This document shows positions 56,001 through 64,000 of a DNA stretch of 64,000 bases, in pieces (position 1 is the stretch's first letter; each line of letters starts with the position of its first letter). The notes under the pieces are model-generated. The model had not been told where the DNA came from, made no database searches, and saw only the letters and a program-made list of their open reading frames with translations. This stretch comes from Caproiciproducens faecalis. Its GTDB lineage: Bacteria > Bacillota > Clostridia > Oscillospirales > Acutalibacteraceae. The stretch lies in the NCBI RefSeq assembly GCF_019448085.1, contig NZ_JAGFNZ010000002.1, positions 310,001-374,000 on the forward strand, given 5' to 3'. Position numbers and translations under genes: made by a program.

Positions 56001-59000
56001 TCACGCTGATTTCGCAGTTTCGGCTTGCTTCGTCCGCGTCGGCGTCGGCACCCAACTCTGTTTTCATATCCTGCCAGCCAATCAGTGTGCCGCCACCGGC
56101 CGAAGCCGCCGCCGGGCTGAAATCGCCGGTCGCGTCCGTGCCAAGCCATTTGGGTTCCGACCAGCCGCTTCCATCGTAAACCGAACAGCGCAGCTGCGCG
56201 CGGTTCGCGTCCGTGCGGTCCGGGTTGTCATCCGTCCAGATTGCATAGAGTTTTCCTCCGCTTTGGACAAGCTGGACGTCCGCATTCGGATAGACGTTTT
56301 GTGCCAGTTCTTTAATGGATGGATTCTCCTCTTTTACGGTGGCCTTCGCTAAAAGAAGCTTTGATGTTAAGGGGGAGTTCAGCCATTGGAACGGCCGGGT
56401 CAGGTAGCTGCGCGGCGACTCCTTAAGGTCTTCCGAAGTCGTCAGGCCGCCGGCCCGGGCAAGGGACAGCAGATTTATTTTTGTTTTTCCGTTATCCCAT
56501 TCCGTTTCAAATTTCTTTTTATAGAGAGTTTTGGAAAAGCAAAGGAACTCCGCCTTTACCTTAAAGGTTGCGTTGGGATTGACTTCGAAATACTGGGTAG
56601 GATAATCCAGCTCGCAGGGAAGTCTGGCTTCCAGGCTCGCCGAGATGTCGGCCCAGTCCAACCCGATTTGCACATCGCCCTGTGCATGCGGCTCAAAATT
56701 GAGGATCACGTCCGGTGTGGAGCTGCCGTTCTGAAAGGCAAGCGTACCACCGATCAGGACACCGAGTTTTATCGTCATCGAAGCAACACTGATATTGGTC
56801 TTCGGAATCGTGATCGCCCTGCCGTAAGACTTTGTCACGTCGCCCTGAAGGGTAAATCTTTGATAATAAACCTCCCATTGATTGGTGCTGTCATTGTAAT
56901 TAAGGATAAATTTACCGCTCAGACTGACATCCACATCTACCCCGGACGCCTTCATAACCATGGATTTTGCTGATTTTTTTGAATTTTTGTCTTTGGAAAA
57001 CGCTGTATTGAAGTCGAAAGTCAGAGTGACTTGCGATTTTCCGTCCCAGCTCCCGCCCATTAACTCTTCAAGGTCCCCTTCCATTCCCATCACACCCCCC
57101 ACGCCGGGAATGTCTTTGAGCAGATCCGGTACGCTTGCCGGATTTCCGAGCAGCTCGGGCAGGGTAACCAAGTTCGTGACCGTATATTTTCCGTTTTCAT
57201 AACGGATGGAATTATAGGGTCCCAAAGCATCGGTGGGCGAAGCAATTCCTTTTACTTTCGCATCCACCCAGGCGGACTGTCCTCCGTTGGCTGTTTCCAT
57301 ACCGGCCAACAGCCTTTCGCCCGGTTGCAGGATATAGGACGGTATACACGCATACTGTACTTTATCAGTGCCGTACCGCTCCCAAAGGATGCGCCCGGTG
57401 CTTGTTTTCAGAATATAGGTTCCGCCCTCCATCCCGTTCCAGTCACCTTTTATGGTGAAGGTAACGGCCGGAGTCGTAACGCCGTAAATAAACACGGCGT
57501 CATCCTGTCCGTTGGAATCCGATACGTCCGACGTAACGGAAACAACACCCGGTTCCAAAGGAATCGCCTTCACAGACTGGCTGTTGCTTTCGCCGGTGTG
57601 ACTGACTGTGAATGGGTTGACCGTGTAGCTGAATTTTCCGTATGTCTCTTCTGCCGAGACATACTCCAGCGTGTGGCTGCCCAGCGGAACTTCCGGGATA
57701 TACACGCCATATTCGGAATAGCTTTCCCACCATTCCATAGCTGTGACTTTTTTGCCGTCCAAAAGAAAATACAGATTTCCGGCAAAAGAGATCAGATTCC
57801 CCGTTTTGGCATTATACAGCTTCAGCCGCAGATCCTGCGACGACCGCTTGTTGTAAAGAGTGACGGGAACGCTGGCCGTGGAGTTGTCGTTATCCGTACC
57901 GTACACAAACCGGAGCTCATAGGTTCCCGCCGGGTAATTTTGGTACCCGAACCGGAATTGCGAGGTTCCGGCGCAGTCCCCGTAGCCGGTACTCAAATTG
58001 GAGAGCGTTTTAACAAATCGGCCGTTTTGATACAGTTCTGCCCGGATCACCTTTCCACACAGGGGTATCCCCGCGTCTCCAAAAGTCAGACGAACCGTAA
58101 ACTGCCGATCATCTGAAGAGGCACCCTGATCTGTCAGATACAGTGCCGTATTGGTACCTGGGGTAACCGAAAGATGGATTTCGCCGGAAGAGTAATCAAG
58201 GATATTCACGCTCCGCGTCCAGAAATAGGAGTGCCCTTTGTCGTCCGTCACGGTCAGCGTGACCGAATACCGGCCCGAAGCGGTATAGCAATGGCTTGGG
58301 CTTTCTTCTATGGAGGTGCTTCCGTCGCCGAAGCTCCACTGTGCAGAGACAGGTTGGTATCCGGAAAGTCTCAGCTCATTTCGGATTGCATCAATGCCGA
58401 ATGAGATTGGCTCGCCCACGATCTGCGCATTGGAAGGCTCCACGTCAAAGGTGCAGCTTTCGGTATGGATTGCATAGGCGGAAATAAACCGGAATTGCAG
58501 CGCGTCGTTTTTTCCGCTGCTGCTTTCATACGCTCCCGCCGGGAGTGTAACGGTATATATTTCACCGGGTTTCAGCGGGGAATCCGTATCCACGGTAACG
58601 GTGCCGCCGTTCTCCGAAGCGGAGGCTTCCACTTTGTTGCCGGACTCGTCCGTAATGGAAACACCGGCCGCGTTTTCTGTTTTTTTGACGGTAAAAGGAA
58701 ATTGAATCTTGATCTCGCCCCCGACATCAGCCTGCTGCTCCAGCGCATCCGGGCCGGTACTCTGAATCGGAAGGGAATTGCCGCCCGTTGTGAACTTCAG
58801 CGTATAATCGCTTGCCATATAGCCGGTGCTCCCGTTGACTTTCAGTGAAAGGGCGTTCCTGCTGACCGTCAGCGTATAGGCGGTTCCGGGCTGCAGTGGT
58901 TTTACAGGGTGGACTACATAATCCGAAGGATCTTTGCCGAACCGGCTCACGCTTGCCTCCACGGCGTTTCCGCCGCCGTCCTTCAGGGTGACTCCGCTTG

Positions 59001-62000
59001 TGTCAAGGCTCGAACCGCCGGAAACCGTGAAAAAAATATCCTGATGAATGTCGACGGATTGACTGCCGCCGGAAGGATACACATTGAAAATATTCGCGCT
59101 TCCGGTGTTGATCGTACGGAACTGAATCGTCTTTGCCTCGTTGATATTTTTATAGTAATCCTGAATGGCGCCCGCCGGTACAATAATTTGATAGAGATAC
59201 CCGGGCCGCATTGCGGCGCCGCTCGGCAGGCTAAGATATAAAGTATTGCCGAGTATTTTGAAATCGGCGTCGGCCGCCGAATATTCCTTTCCGCCCTGCT
59301 CAGTAATCCGAATGCTGTCGAAAGCGGGCCCCTCCGAAAGGGGGCCGTCCAGATCGTATGTGCTGTCAAAATCAATCCGGAAAGCGCCTGTCCCGGCATA
59401 GTCCGTCATTCCGTCCGCCGGGGTTGTGGAAGTGACGGCTATGGTTCGGACTGTCTTTTTTTCGACCAGAAAGCTCGCGACGTAATCATAGGCCATTGAA
59501 TTTCCGGAAAGATCTTTTACAGCATCCCTAGAAACGGTCAGCGTATACCGGGAATCCGGGTTCAATTCGCCGCTGAGGATGATGACAAGCTGATCGTTTA
59601 CACCATTCTCATCTTTGCCGGCCATGGCGTAAAAATCCGGCGCGTTCGGCCCTTCCAGCGTAATGCCGCCCAGATTTTCGCACTGAATGGCTTTACTGAA
59701 TGTGAGAGTGATTTTTTGGGTATCGTAAGCGGCCTTCGCGTTTTCCTTCAGGGAGGAATCGACAACATACGGAGGCGTTGTGTCCGATTTTGCAAGGACG
59801 GTATACTGAAGCTTTTTCTGCATTGAGCCGGACGGGTTGGAGATTGTGGCGGTCAGCGTGACCGACCGGTTTCCGTCCCCCGCCTCCGGCCTTGTAACGG
59901 TGCCGCTGTCCGTTATGTAATCGGGGCTGTCGGATTTCCAGACAATGCTCAATCCGTTGGCCGTCTTTTCGGGTAATGTCAGACCGGACGTTACGGCATA
60001 CTGTGACAGATTGTCCGAACCCAGCGTACGGGACTCGTTCAGCCAGTCATAACCTTCAAACAGGAGTTCATCCTCCGTAGCGTCCAGCTTTTTCACCGTC
60101 AGGCTGTACGTTTTCTGAACAGAAGCCTGTCCCTTTGTTAGCGTTGCCGTAAGGACGACGCTCCTGTCCCCCGTGCTGTAAGCAGGACGGTTGACGGTGC
60201 CGTCCGCCGCAAGATAAACGGAATTGGAGGACGTCCATTGAATCGTGCTGCCGTGTGCGCCCGCAGCCGGGAGAATGAGGTTTGTCATGACACAGTCGGC
60301 GGAAGCGTTCTCCCCCAGAATACTTGCTTCCGTTAATGCGTCGGCGTCAGCGGCAGCCGCTTCCTGATCCGTCGGATTCAGCGGCAAAACAGCGACCTCA
60401 AACTCTTTGGCCATCGTAACCGAACCGCGCTTCAGTGTTGCTGTCAGGATTACCGACTTTACCCCCGCCGTGAAAACTGACCGGGTGACTTTTCCCGTAC
60501 TGTCAATCACCGCCGTTTGGGAAGACGCCCAGGTGATGCCGCTCCCGTGCCCGCCCTGCTTTGGTAAAGTAAGGTTCTTTGTCACATGCTGCAAATCCGC
60601 ATCGCCGTCGCCGTTGAGCAGAACCGCGTCCGTCAGAGCGTTGCAGTCCGCGAGAACATAGGCCGTATCCGTGGTCTTGACGGTAACGGTTAAAGAATCC
60701 GTTTCAGCCGGTGCGTTTCCTTTGCTGATTTTCGCCGTCAAAATTACCGTTTGATCGCCCTGTTCCGCATTCGGCAGGGTCACCTTCCCGGTCGTACCGT
60801 CCACCGTTACCGCCGCGCTGTCGGACGTCCACGAAATCAAGCTGCCGTTCAGCCCCGTTCCCGGCAGGAACAGGTCGGTCAGAATATGGCCGGCGTCGCT
60901 GTTGCCATTTAAAATCTTCGCTTGCACTTCGTCGGTCTGCAGCCATTCCCTGTCCAGAGCGACGCTGTCCGCGTCACTGAACGCGAAACTGTATGTCGCT
61001 GACGCGCAGGCCCCGCCCGCTGCGACCGCCTCCACCCGCACCAAACCGGCGTTCTGAACGCTCAGCGTCGTGGAAGCTTTTCCGAAAGAATCGGTAACGG
61101 CCGAAACACTGCTTAGCGTGCCGGACGATGCTGTAAATTCGACCGGAACGTCAGCCGCGGGACTGCCGTCGTTTTTCTGAACGGTGATGTCCAGCGGAAG
61201 AGAGCGGAAATCTGTTGAAACGTCCTGCGGCAAACTTACGCCGGATACGTCAACAAGGTCATAGACATCGGTGGAAATCGGATTCGGATCGTTCCGGAAT
61301 GACCAGTTCAGAATTTCGGTTTCATCGTCCGCGCCTGTAAAGCCCGCGTATACGCCGCCTGCGCTTTGGTTCTCACCGATCTGGAGAAGGGAATTTACAT
61401 CTACGTTTTCAATCACGTCAGTTGCCTGTTCAGGCCGCTGCGTATTATCCGAAACGCGTATTTCCATCGTTTTGCCAGACCCATCGTATTCAATCCATGT
61501 ATAATAAGCGACCCCGAACGGGTTATAAAAAAGCGTGTTCTGGTACGAGCTTCCAACCGCGCTGTTGTAATTTCCGTCTTGGAACACCTTCAGGCTGATA
61601 TTGGAATAGCTGCCGCCGGTTCCGCCCTGCTCCGAGCCTCCGGATATGACACGGAAGCCGATGCTGACGCTGGGCGCTATGCCTTCCGCACCCAGTGTCC
61701 CGCTGCCGGATTCCGTATTTTTGTTTGTCTGCAGGGTAAAAGTCAACCCGCCGTCGCTGCTTTTTTCGGTGGTTTTAAAGGCAAAAGCCGTACTGAAAGA
61801 ACCGTCGTCACCCAAATAAACTTTATTTTTGGTAAACACGCTTCCGGCGCCGGTTTGTGTGGCTGAAAGCTGCAGGACATTTTCGTTCTCAATCTGCACC
61901 GTCTTCGCTTCTCCGTTGCATTGGAGAGTACCGACATGGTTGAAATTGTCCTGTTTCACCGACAGATAAGCGTTCTCCTTTTTTGTGACCGTGATTGTGA

Positions 62001-64000
62001 AAGATTTTTGATCCTGTGCTGCCCGGGTACCGTTATGATAGGACAGGCTCGCCGTCAGAGTCACGCTGACGTCCTCTTGATTTTGTTCCGGTCTGGTTAC
62101 TTTTCCCGTTTCGGGGTCCACCGCCGGGCTGGAAGATTCCCACGAGATTTGGCTTCCGTACTTTCCCTGTACCGGCAAGTTCAGAACCCGCTTGACGTCG
62201 TCGGCACTGTTGCCGTTCAGAATCAGCTTTTCGGTCAGCCACTCCTTATCGAGGACGACCGCTTCCGCGCCCTCCGGGTCTAGCGCCGCCACTGTTATCT
62301 GAAAGGCTTTTTCGGTCAAAGCGTCTCCTCTTGAAACCGTCGCTGTGAGCGTGACATTCCTGTCGCCCTGCAGATAGGACGGGCGGGTCACCGTTCCGTC
62401 CGTGGAAATTACCGACGGGTCGCTGGATTCCCAGGAAATTGTGCAGCCGCAGTTGGTCGCGTTGTTTCCAAAGCCGCCGTCAAAACCTCCGCCGTCGTTG
62501 ACCGGAAGATAAAGATCCCTCTTCAGAGAATGAAAATCAACCTCCATGTCACATCTGGACAAAAGATATTCCGTCAGGCTGTCGCAATCCTGCCGGACGG
62601 CATTTTCATCCTCTGTCATATCCCGGCACGGAACGTAGAAAAAGATTCTTCTTTTCGCTTCTGCATTCCCTTTGGTGACGGTGGCCGTCAACGTAACGGA
62701 CCGGCCTTCCCCGACCGGGCGGGTAACGGTTCCATCCGTGCCGACGGTCGTCGGGTCGCTGGACATCCATGAGATTGTACTGCCGTTTTCCCCCTCCGCT
62801 GACAGGGCAAGGTTCTTTTCTACCGTATCCGAATCGGCGTTGCCGTTCAGAATTCCTTTCATTGCGCCGCCCTCGTCAGACAGCCATTTTGCATCGTTCT
62901 GAGCCGCCGTTTCCTCGTCGTCGGAAGGCGTGCACGGCACCCGAACCGTAAACTGTTTGTTCCGCTTTGCATCGTTTTTGCTTACGGTCGCCGTCAGAGT
63001 CACGCTGCTGTAACCGGTCAGCATAGACGAAGGCTGGGTAACGAATCCTTTCTCACCAGTACACCCATTCTCGTCCGCGCTTACGTTCGGGTCGATTCGG
63101 ATAACCGATGGATTGGACGAACTCCAGCAGATCACGGTTCCGTTCAGCCCCTCAGTCGGCAACGTCAGATTGCTCAGCACACAGTCCTGCGTATTAAACC
63201 CGCAAATCTGTTCCATCGTAAGATCATTGCAAGCGGTATCGACGTCGCCCAAATCCCCCGTGTTATAAAGACAGTCGACGTAAACCGGAAACGTCTTTTC
63301 CAGTGTGTAATCCCCATTCGTAATCTCGGCCGTAACGGTCACCAGATAGCTGTTATTCCGGCTGTTTGCCATGCTTTGGTTCGGCCGCGTTACGGCGCCG
63401 TCCGGCGAAACCACTTTTTCGTCGCTGGTTGTCCAGGAGAGGATGCTCCCGTTTTCCCCCTGCAGCGGCAGGGAAAGGTCGGTCGTAACATCAGGAGGAG
63501 TTCCGTTGTTGTCATTTTGGTTCAGGATGACCGAATAGGTCAGCCAATTGTAATCCTGCCGGGCATTGAGCTCCTCCGACGGAATATCGGTCAATTCCAG
63601 AGCGATCACCGTAAGGTCAAATGTTTTTTGATCGGATACCATGCCCGAAGACACAACTGCCGTCAGAGTGACTTTTTTGTTTCCATCCAAGGCGGACGGA
63701 CGGGTCACGCTTCCAAGGTTATTTTCATCCGTGTCAATGACGGAATTGTCGGTCGATCCCCACGCAATAGCGCTGCCGTTCTCTCCCGACGTCGGCAGGT
63801 TCAGTCCCTCCGTGATATGGTCTGCGTCCCCGTTATTTCCTTTGATGAGATCAAACGTCAGCCAGTCTTTATCGGCTTCTACAAAACCGCTGTCCTGAAC
63901 ACCTGTCTCCAAACCGCTTCCCTGCGCCAGAGCCGCGACAGGCAGGCCGGAAATCAAAACCACAGCAGCCAGCAGGATGCCAACAGCCCTTTTGGCAACT
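53053..64000 (-). CDS. Giant secreted multidomain surface protein (5' end outside the window)
   Basis: At least 3648 residues. The frame stays open to the window edge (VAKRAVGILL before the apparent start at 63963), so the signal peptide begins beyond 64000; its end is visible as AALAQ. From the N-terminus: about six atrophied bacterial Ig repeats (WLT...ENGS.I.W.SSD....DG.VTRP..), an L-type lectin-like domain (about residues 663-895), an invasin-type Ig domain (to about 993), four more atrophied Ig repeats (to 1394), four SbsA/Big_5 repeats (to 1831), a PKD domain (FGDGST, to 1926), a long beta region, a beta-propeller-like segment (about 2555-2916), two CARDB-like domains, two Big_5, a FIVAR helical unit, a Gly/Ser/His linker and two tandem C-terminal modules. 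No LPXTG and no SLH repeats. Probably an adhesin; ligand unknown. Confidence 0.9.
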   Translation of the reverse strand, partial: VAKRAVGILLAAVVLISGLPVAALAQGSGLETGVQDSGFVEADKDWLTFDLIKGNNGDADHITEGLNLPTSGENGSAIAWGSTDNSVIDTDENNLGSVTRPSALDGNKKVTLTAVVSSGMVSDQKTFDLTVIALELTDIPSEELNARQDYNWLTYSVILNQNDNNGTPPDVTTDLSLPLQGENGSILSWTTSDEKVVSPDGAVTRPNQSMANSRNNSYLVTVTAEITNGDYTLEKTFPVYVDCLYNTGDLGDVDTACNDLTMEQICGFNTQDCVLSNLTLPTEGLNGTVICWSSSNPSVIRIDPNVSADENGCTGEKGFVTQPSSMLTGYSSVTLTATVSKNDAKRNKQFTVRVPCTPSDDEETAAQNDAKWLSDEGGAMKGILNGNADSDTVEKNLALSAEGENGSTISWMSSDPTTVGTDGTVTRPVGEGRSVTLTATVTKGNAEAKRRIFFYVPCRDMTEDENAVRQDCDSLTEYLLSRCDMEVDFHSLKRDLYLPVNDGGGFDGGFGNNATNCGCTISWESSDPSVISTDGTVTRPSYLQGDRNVTLTATVSRGDALTEKAFQITVAALDPEGAEAVVLDKEWLTEKLILNGNSADDVKRVLNLPVQGKYGSQISWESSSPAVDPETGKVTRPEQNQEDVSVTLTASLSYHNGTRAAQDQKSFTITVTKKENAYLSVKQDNFNHVGTLQCNGEAKTVQIENENVLQLSATQTGAGSVFTKNKVYLGDDGSFSTAFAFKTTEKSSDGGLTFTLQTNKNTESGSGTLGAEGIAPSVSIGFRVISGGSEQGGTGGSYSNISLKVFQDGNYNSAVGSSYQNTLFYNPFGVAYYTWIEYDGSGKTMEIRVSDNTQRPEQATDVIENVDVNSLLQIGENQSAGGVYAGFTGADDETEILNWSFRNDPNPISTDVYDLVDVSGVSLPQDVSTDFRSLPLDITVQKNDGSPAADVPVEFTASSGTLSSVSAVTDSFGKASTTLSVQNAGLVRVEAVAAGGACASATYSFAFSDADSVALDREWLQTDEVQAKILNGNSDAGHILTDLFLPGTGLNGSLISWTSDSAAVTVDGTTGKVTLPNAEQGDQTVILTAKISKGNAPAETDSLTVTVKTTDTAYVLADCNALTDAVLLNGDGDADLQHVTKNLTLPKQGGHGSGITWASSQTAVIDSTGKVTRSVFTAGVKSVILTATLKRGSVTMAKEFEVAVLPLNPTDQEAAAADADALTEASILGENASADCVMTNLILPAAGAHGSTIQWTSSNSVYLAADGTVNRPAYSTGDRSVVLTATLTKGQASVQKTYSLTVKKLDATEDELLFEGYDWLNESRTLGSDNLSQYAVTSGLTLPEKTANGLSIVWKSDSPDYITDSGTVTRPEAGDGNRSVTLTATISNPSGSMQKKLQYTVLAKSDTTPPYVVDSSLKENAKAAYDTQKITLTFSKAIQCENLGGITLEGPNAPDFYAMAGKDENGVNDQLVIILSGELNPDSRYTLTVSRDAVKDLSGNSMAYDYVASFLVEKKTVRTIAVTSTTPADGMTDYAGTGAFRIDFDSTYDLDGPLSEGPAFDSIRITEQGGKEYSAADADFKILGNTLYLSLPSGAAMRPGYLYQIIVPAGAIQDYYKNINEAKTIQFRTINTGSANIFNVYPSGGSQSVDIHQDIFFTVSGGSSLDTSGVTLKDGGGNAVEASVSRFGKDPSDYVVHPVKPLQPGTAYTLTVSRNALSLKVNGSTGYMASDYTLKFTTGGNSLPIQSTGPDALEQQADVGGEIKIQFPFTVKKTENAAGVSITDESGNKVEASASENGGTVTVDTDSPLKPGEIYTVTLPAGAYESSSGKNDALQFRFISAYAIHTESCTFDVEPSNAQIVGEPISFGIDAIRNELRLSGYQPVSAQWSFGDGSTSIEESPSHCYTASGRYSVTLTVTDDKGHSYFWTRSVNILDYSSGEIHLSVTPGTNTALYLTDQGASSDDRQFTVRLTFGDAGIPLCGKVIRAELYQNGRFVKTLSNLSTGYGDCAGTSQFRFGYQNYPAGTYELRFVYGTDNDNSTASVPVTLYNKRSSQDLRLKLYNAKTGNLISFAGNLYFLLDGKKVTAMEWWESYSEYGVYIPEVPLGSHTLEYVSAEETYGKFSYTVNPFTVSHTGESNSQSVKAIPLEPGVVSVTSDVSDSNGQDDAVFIYGVTTPAVTFTIKGDWNGMEGGTYILKTSTGRILWERYGTDKVQYACIPSYILQPGERLLAGMETANGGQSAWVDAKVKGIASPTDALGPYNSIRYENGKYTVTNLVTLPELLGNPASVPDLLKDIPGVGGVMGMEGDLEELMGGSWDGKSQVTLTFDFNTAFSKDKNSKKSAKSMVMKASGVDVDVSLSGKFILNYNDSTNQWEVYYQRFTLQGDVTKSYGRAITIPKTNISVASMTIKLGVLIGGTLAFQNGSSTPDVILNFEPHAQGDVQIGLDWADISASLEARLPCELDYPTQYFEVNPNATFKVKAEFLCFSKTLYKKKFETEWDNGKTKINLLSLARAGGLTTSEDLKESPRSYLTRPFQWLNSPLTSKLLLAKATVKEENPSIKELAQNVYPNADVQLVQSGGKLYAIWTDDNPDRTDANRAQLRCSVYDGSGWSEPKWLGTDATGDFSPAAASAGGGTLIGWQDMKTELGADADADEASRNCEISVSKNPLTDSGGFETERLTDDDQFDHSPKLATDGDSALVTWVKSDALALDGQTAHDSLWFSKWTQDGGWSGAEKLADIGHTVVSSTLAMHDGKTILLYTVDLDDNLSTSEDQELFARTYDGLSWGETARVTENNVEDVNPQVTFSSGDWLIVWDQDNQTVFRAGLNGKTQTADAVSGAGNKFQLVSTGGENPQVTLVYCRPGDNGTRGLVESTYDAAAGLWDNEKVLTDGIGGYTGSYCPAYTDGGELKIFYTQAAMVTESIDGEDYNSASDQVDLELLTYTPVHDLALDSDEGLQLSAGTPVAGVQETAVVTVDNLGDYAENATVSLYRGDPADGGVKVAQSKSTTIAGHSSEQVEIDWLADSGFSGACGLYAVVAAAEGITESDESNNIVSRTVSASDVSVSDAKGEYIAGNKYEITAEVNNVGSDTLKNVVLNLTDDKSGKTLATVTLDELDAGMTGSFDQIISADGMTADSDGSCHLTLKAVLPAGVTDNSADDNADSFELETPFLTVNRISPAPNAEQVELQKHIAVTFSTNVQKGSEFSGISLKDSSLNPVEIQSALDGDTLTVTPSGNMAKGTEYTLTIPADAVSDFFGHKMKNAYALTFTTVTSSPAVVFADPGEKTENMPISSDIRMKYNRNVGKGSNFSGIKVTDGNSQNVSLTAVIDGEWLTLHPGKRLNEATQYTVTVPIGAVKSENGEVQQQTYSYSFTTEGAGNLSDLQSLVDICGALTQGNYTAASWAAFQTALQAAQAVLKEENPSQTNIQTAIQTLTAAKSALTEKSGGHHSDDSGGGRSDVTSNGGTTVSGENANFRSDTTAAYRFSRNAVYYYKITTTDATPPTAFSSNPLVAAVELEKKLPDGYLFRVMDIGEGTAVITTSSASGAQTSFLVQGTVPQGILSDTPFYHNMKKGSTYQFKFTVPEDSAAPVFTSGNQRIVQPVLLRKVGNTYYFKVRMLAEGSAGIYQTLPGSPAVRRWVLSSSG

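Overview
The window reads as a low-to-mid GC anaerobic Firmicute, most likely class Clostridia (Oscillospirales-like). This is inferred from the Lct-type Etf/dehydrogenase operon, DUF4183 proteins of the spore or cell surface type, fructose-type PTS genes, AGGAGG ribosome sites with frequent TTG starts, and a giant Gram-positive surface protein. Nearly all 64 kb is coding. No rRNA, tRNA, CRISPR array, IS element or prophage was seen.

Region 1 (1-4.4 kb, + strand): the end of a GntR/FCD regulator, a cupin resembling ureidoglycolate lyase, then etfB, etfA and a GlcD/LctD-type FAD dehydrogenase. This is the layout of an electron-bifurcating lactate or 2-hydroxyacid dehydrogenase operon.

Region 2 (4.5-22.6 kb): a methyltransferase, then a long minus-strand nonulosonic (legionaminic-type) acid glycosylation operon: legB, legC, legG, a FemAB/GNAT-like acyltransferase, legI, two Gfo/Idh proteins, legF, ptmE, two small unknown genes, a Maf-type (DUF115) glycosyltransferase, a small TPR protein and a GT2-TPR protein. 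DUF4183 proteins lie on both flanks and there are no flagellar genes, so the acceptor may not be flagellin.

Region 3 (22.6-39.3 kb): two minus-strand catabolic operons beside two LacI regulators. One holds two TauE/SafE permeases, a LarA-family racemase, a TPI-like and a PFK-like protein. The other holds a TauT/SsuABC-type ABC importer, an SDR, a zinc alcohol dehydrogenase, two class II aldolases, a mutarotase and a LacI. Together they suggest an uncharacterised sugar, sugar-acid or sulfosugar pathway. The two ABC ATPases carry complementary defects that would give one canonical and one degenerate ATP site.

Region 4 (39.3-50.7 kb): a long non-coding stretch, an unknown gene with a MerR partner, then an frv-like PTS operon (PRD regulator, IIA, IIB, IIC, M24 and M42 peptidases, a PatB-type C-S lyase, manA). 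A divergent HPr paralogue lacks the regulatory serine.

Region 5 (50.7-64 kb): a membrane diguanylate cyclase, a DeoR regulator and a secreted mosaic protein of at least 3648 residues whose start lies beyond the window.
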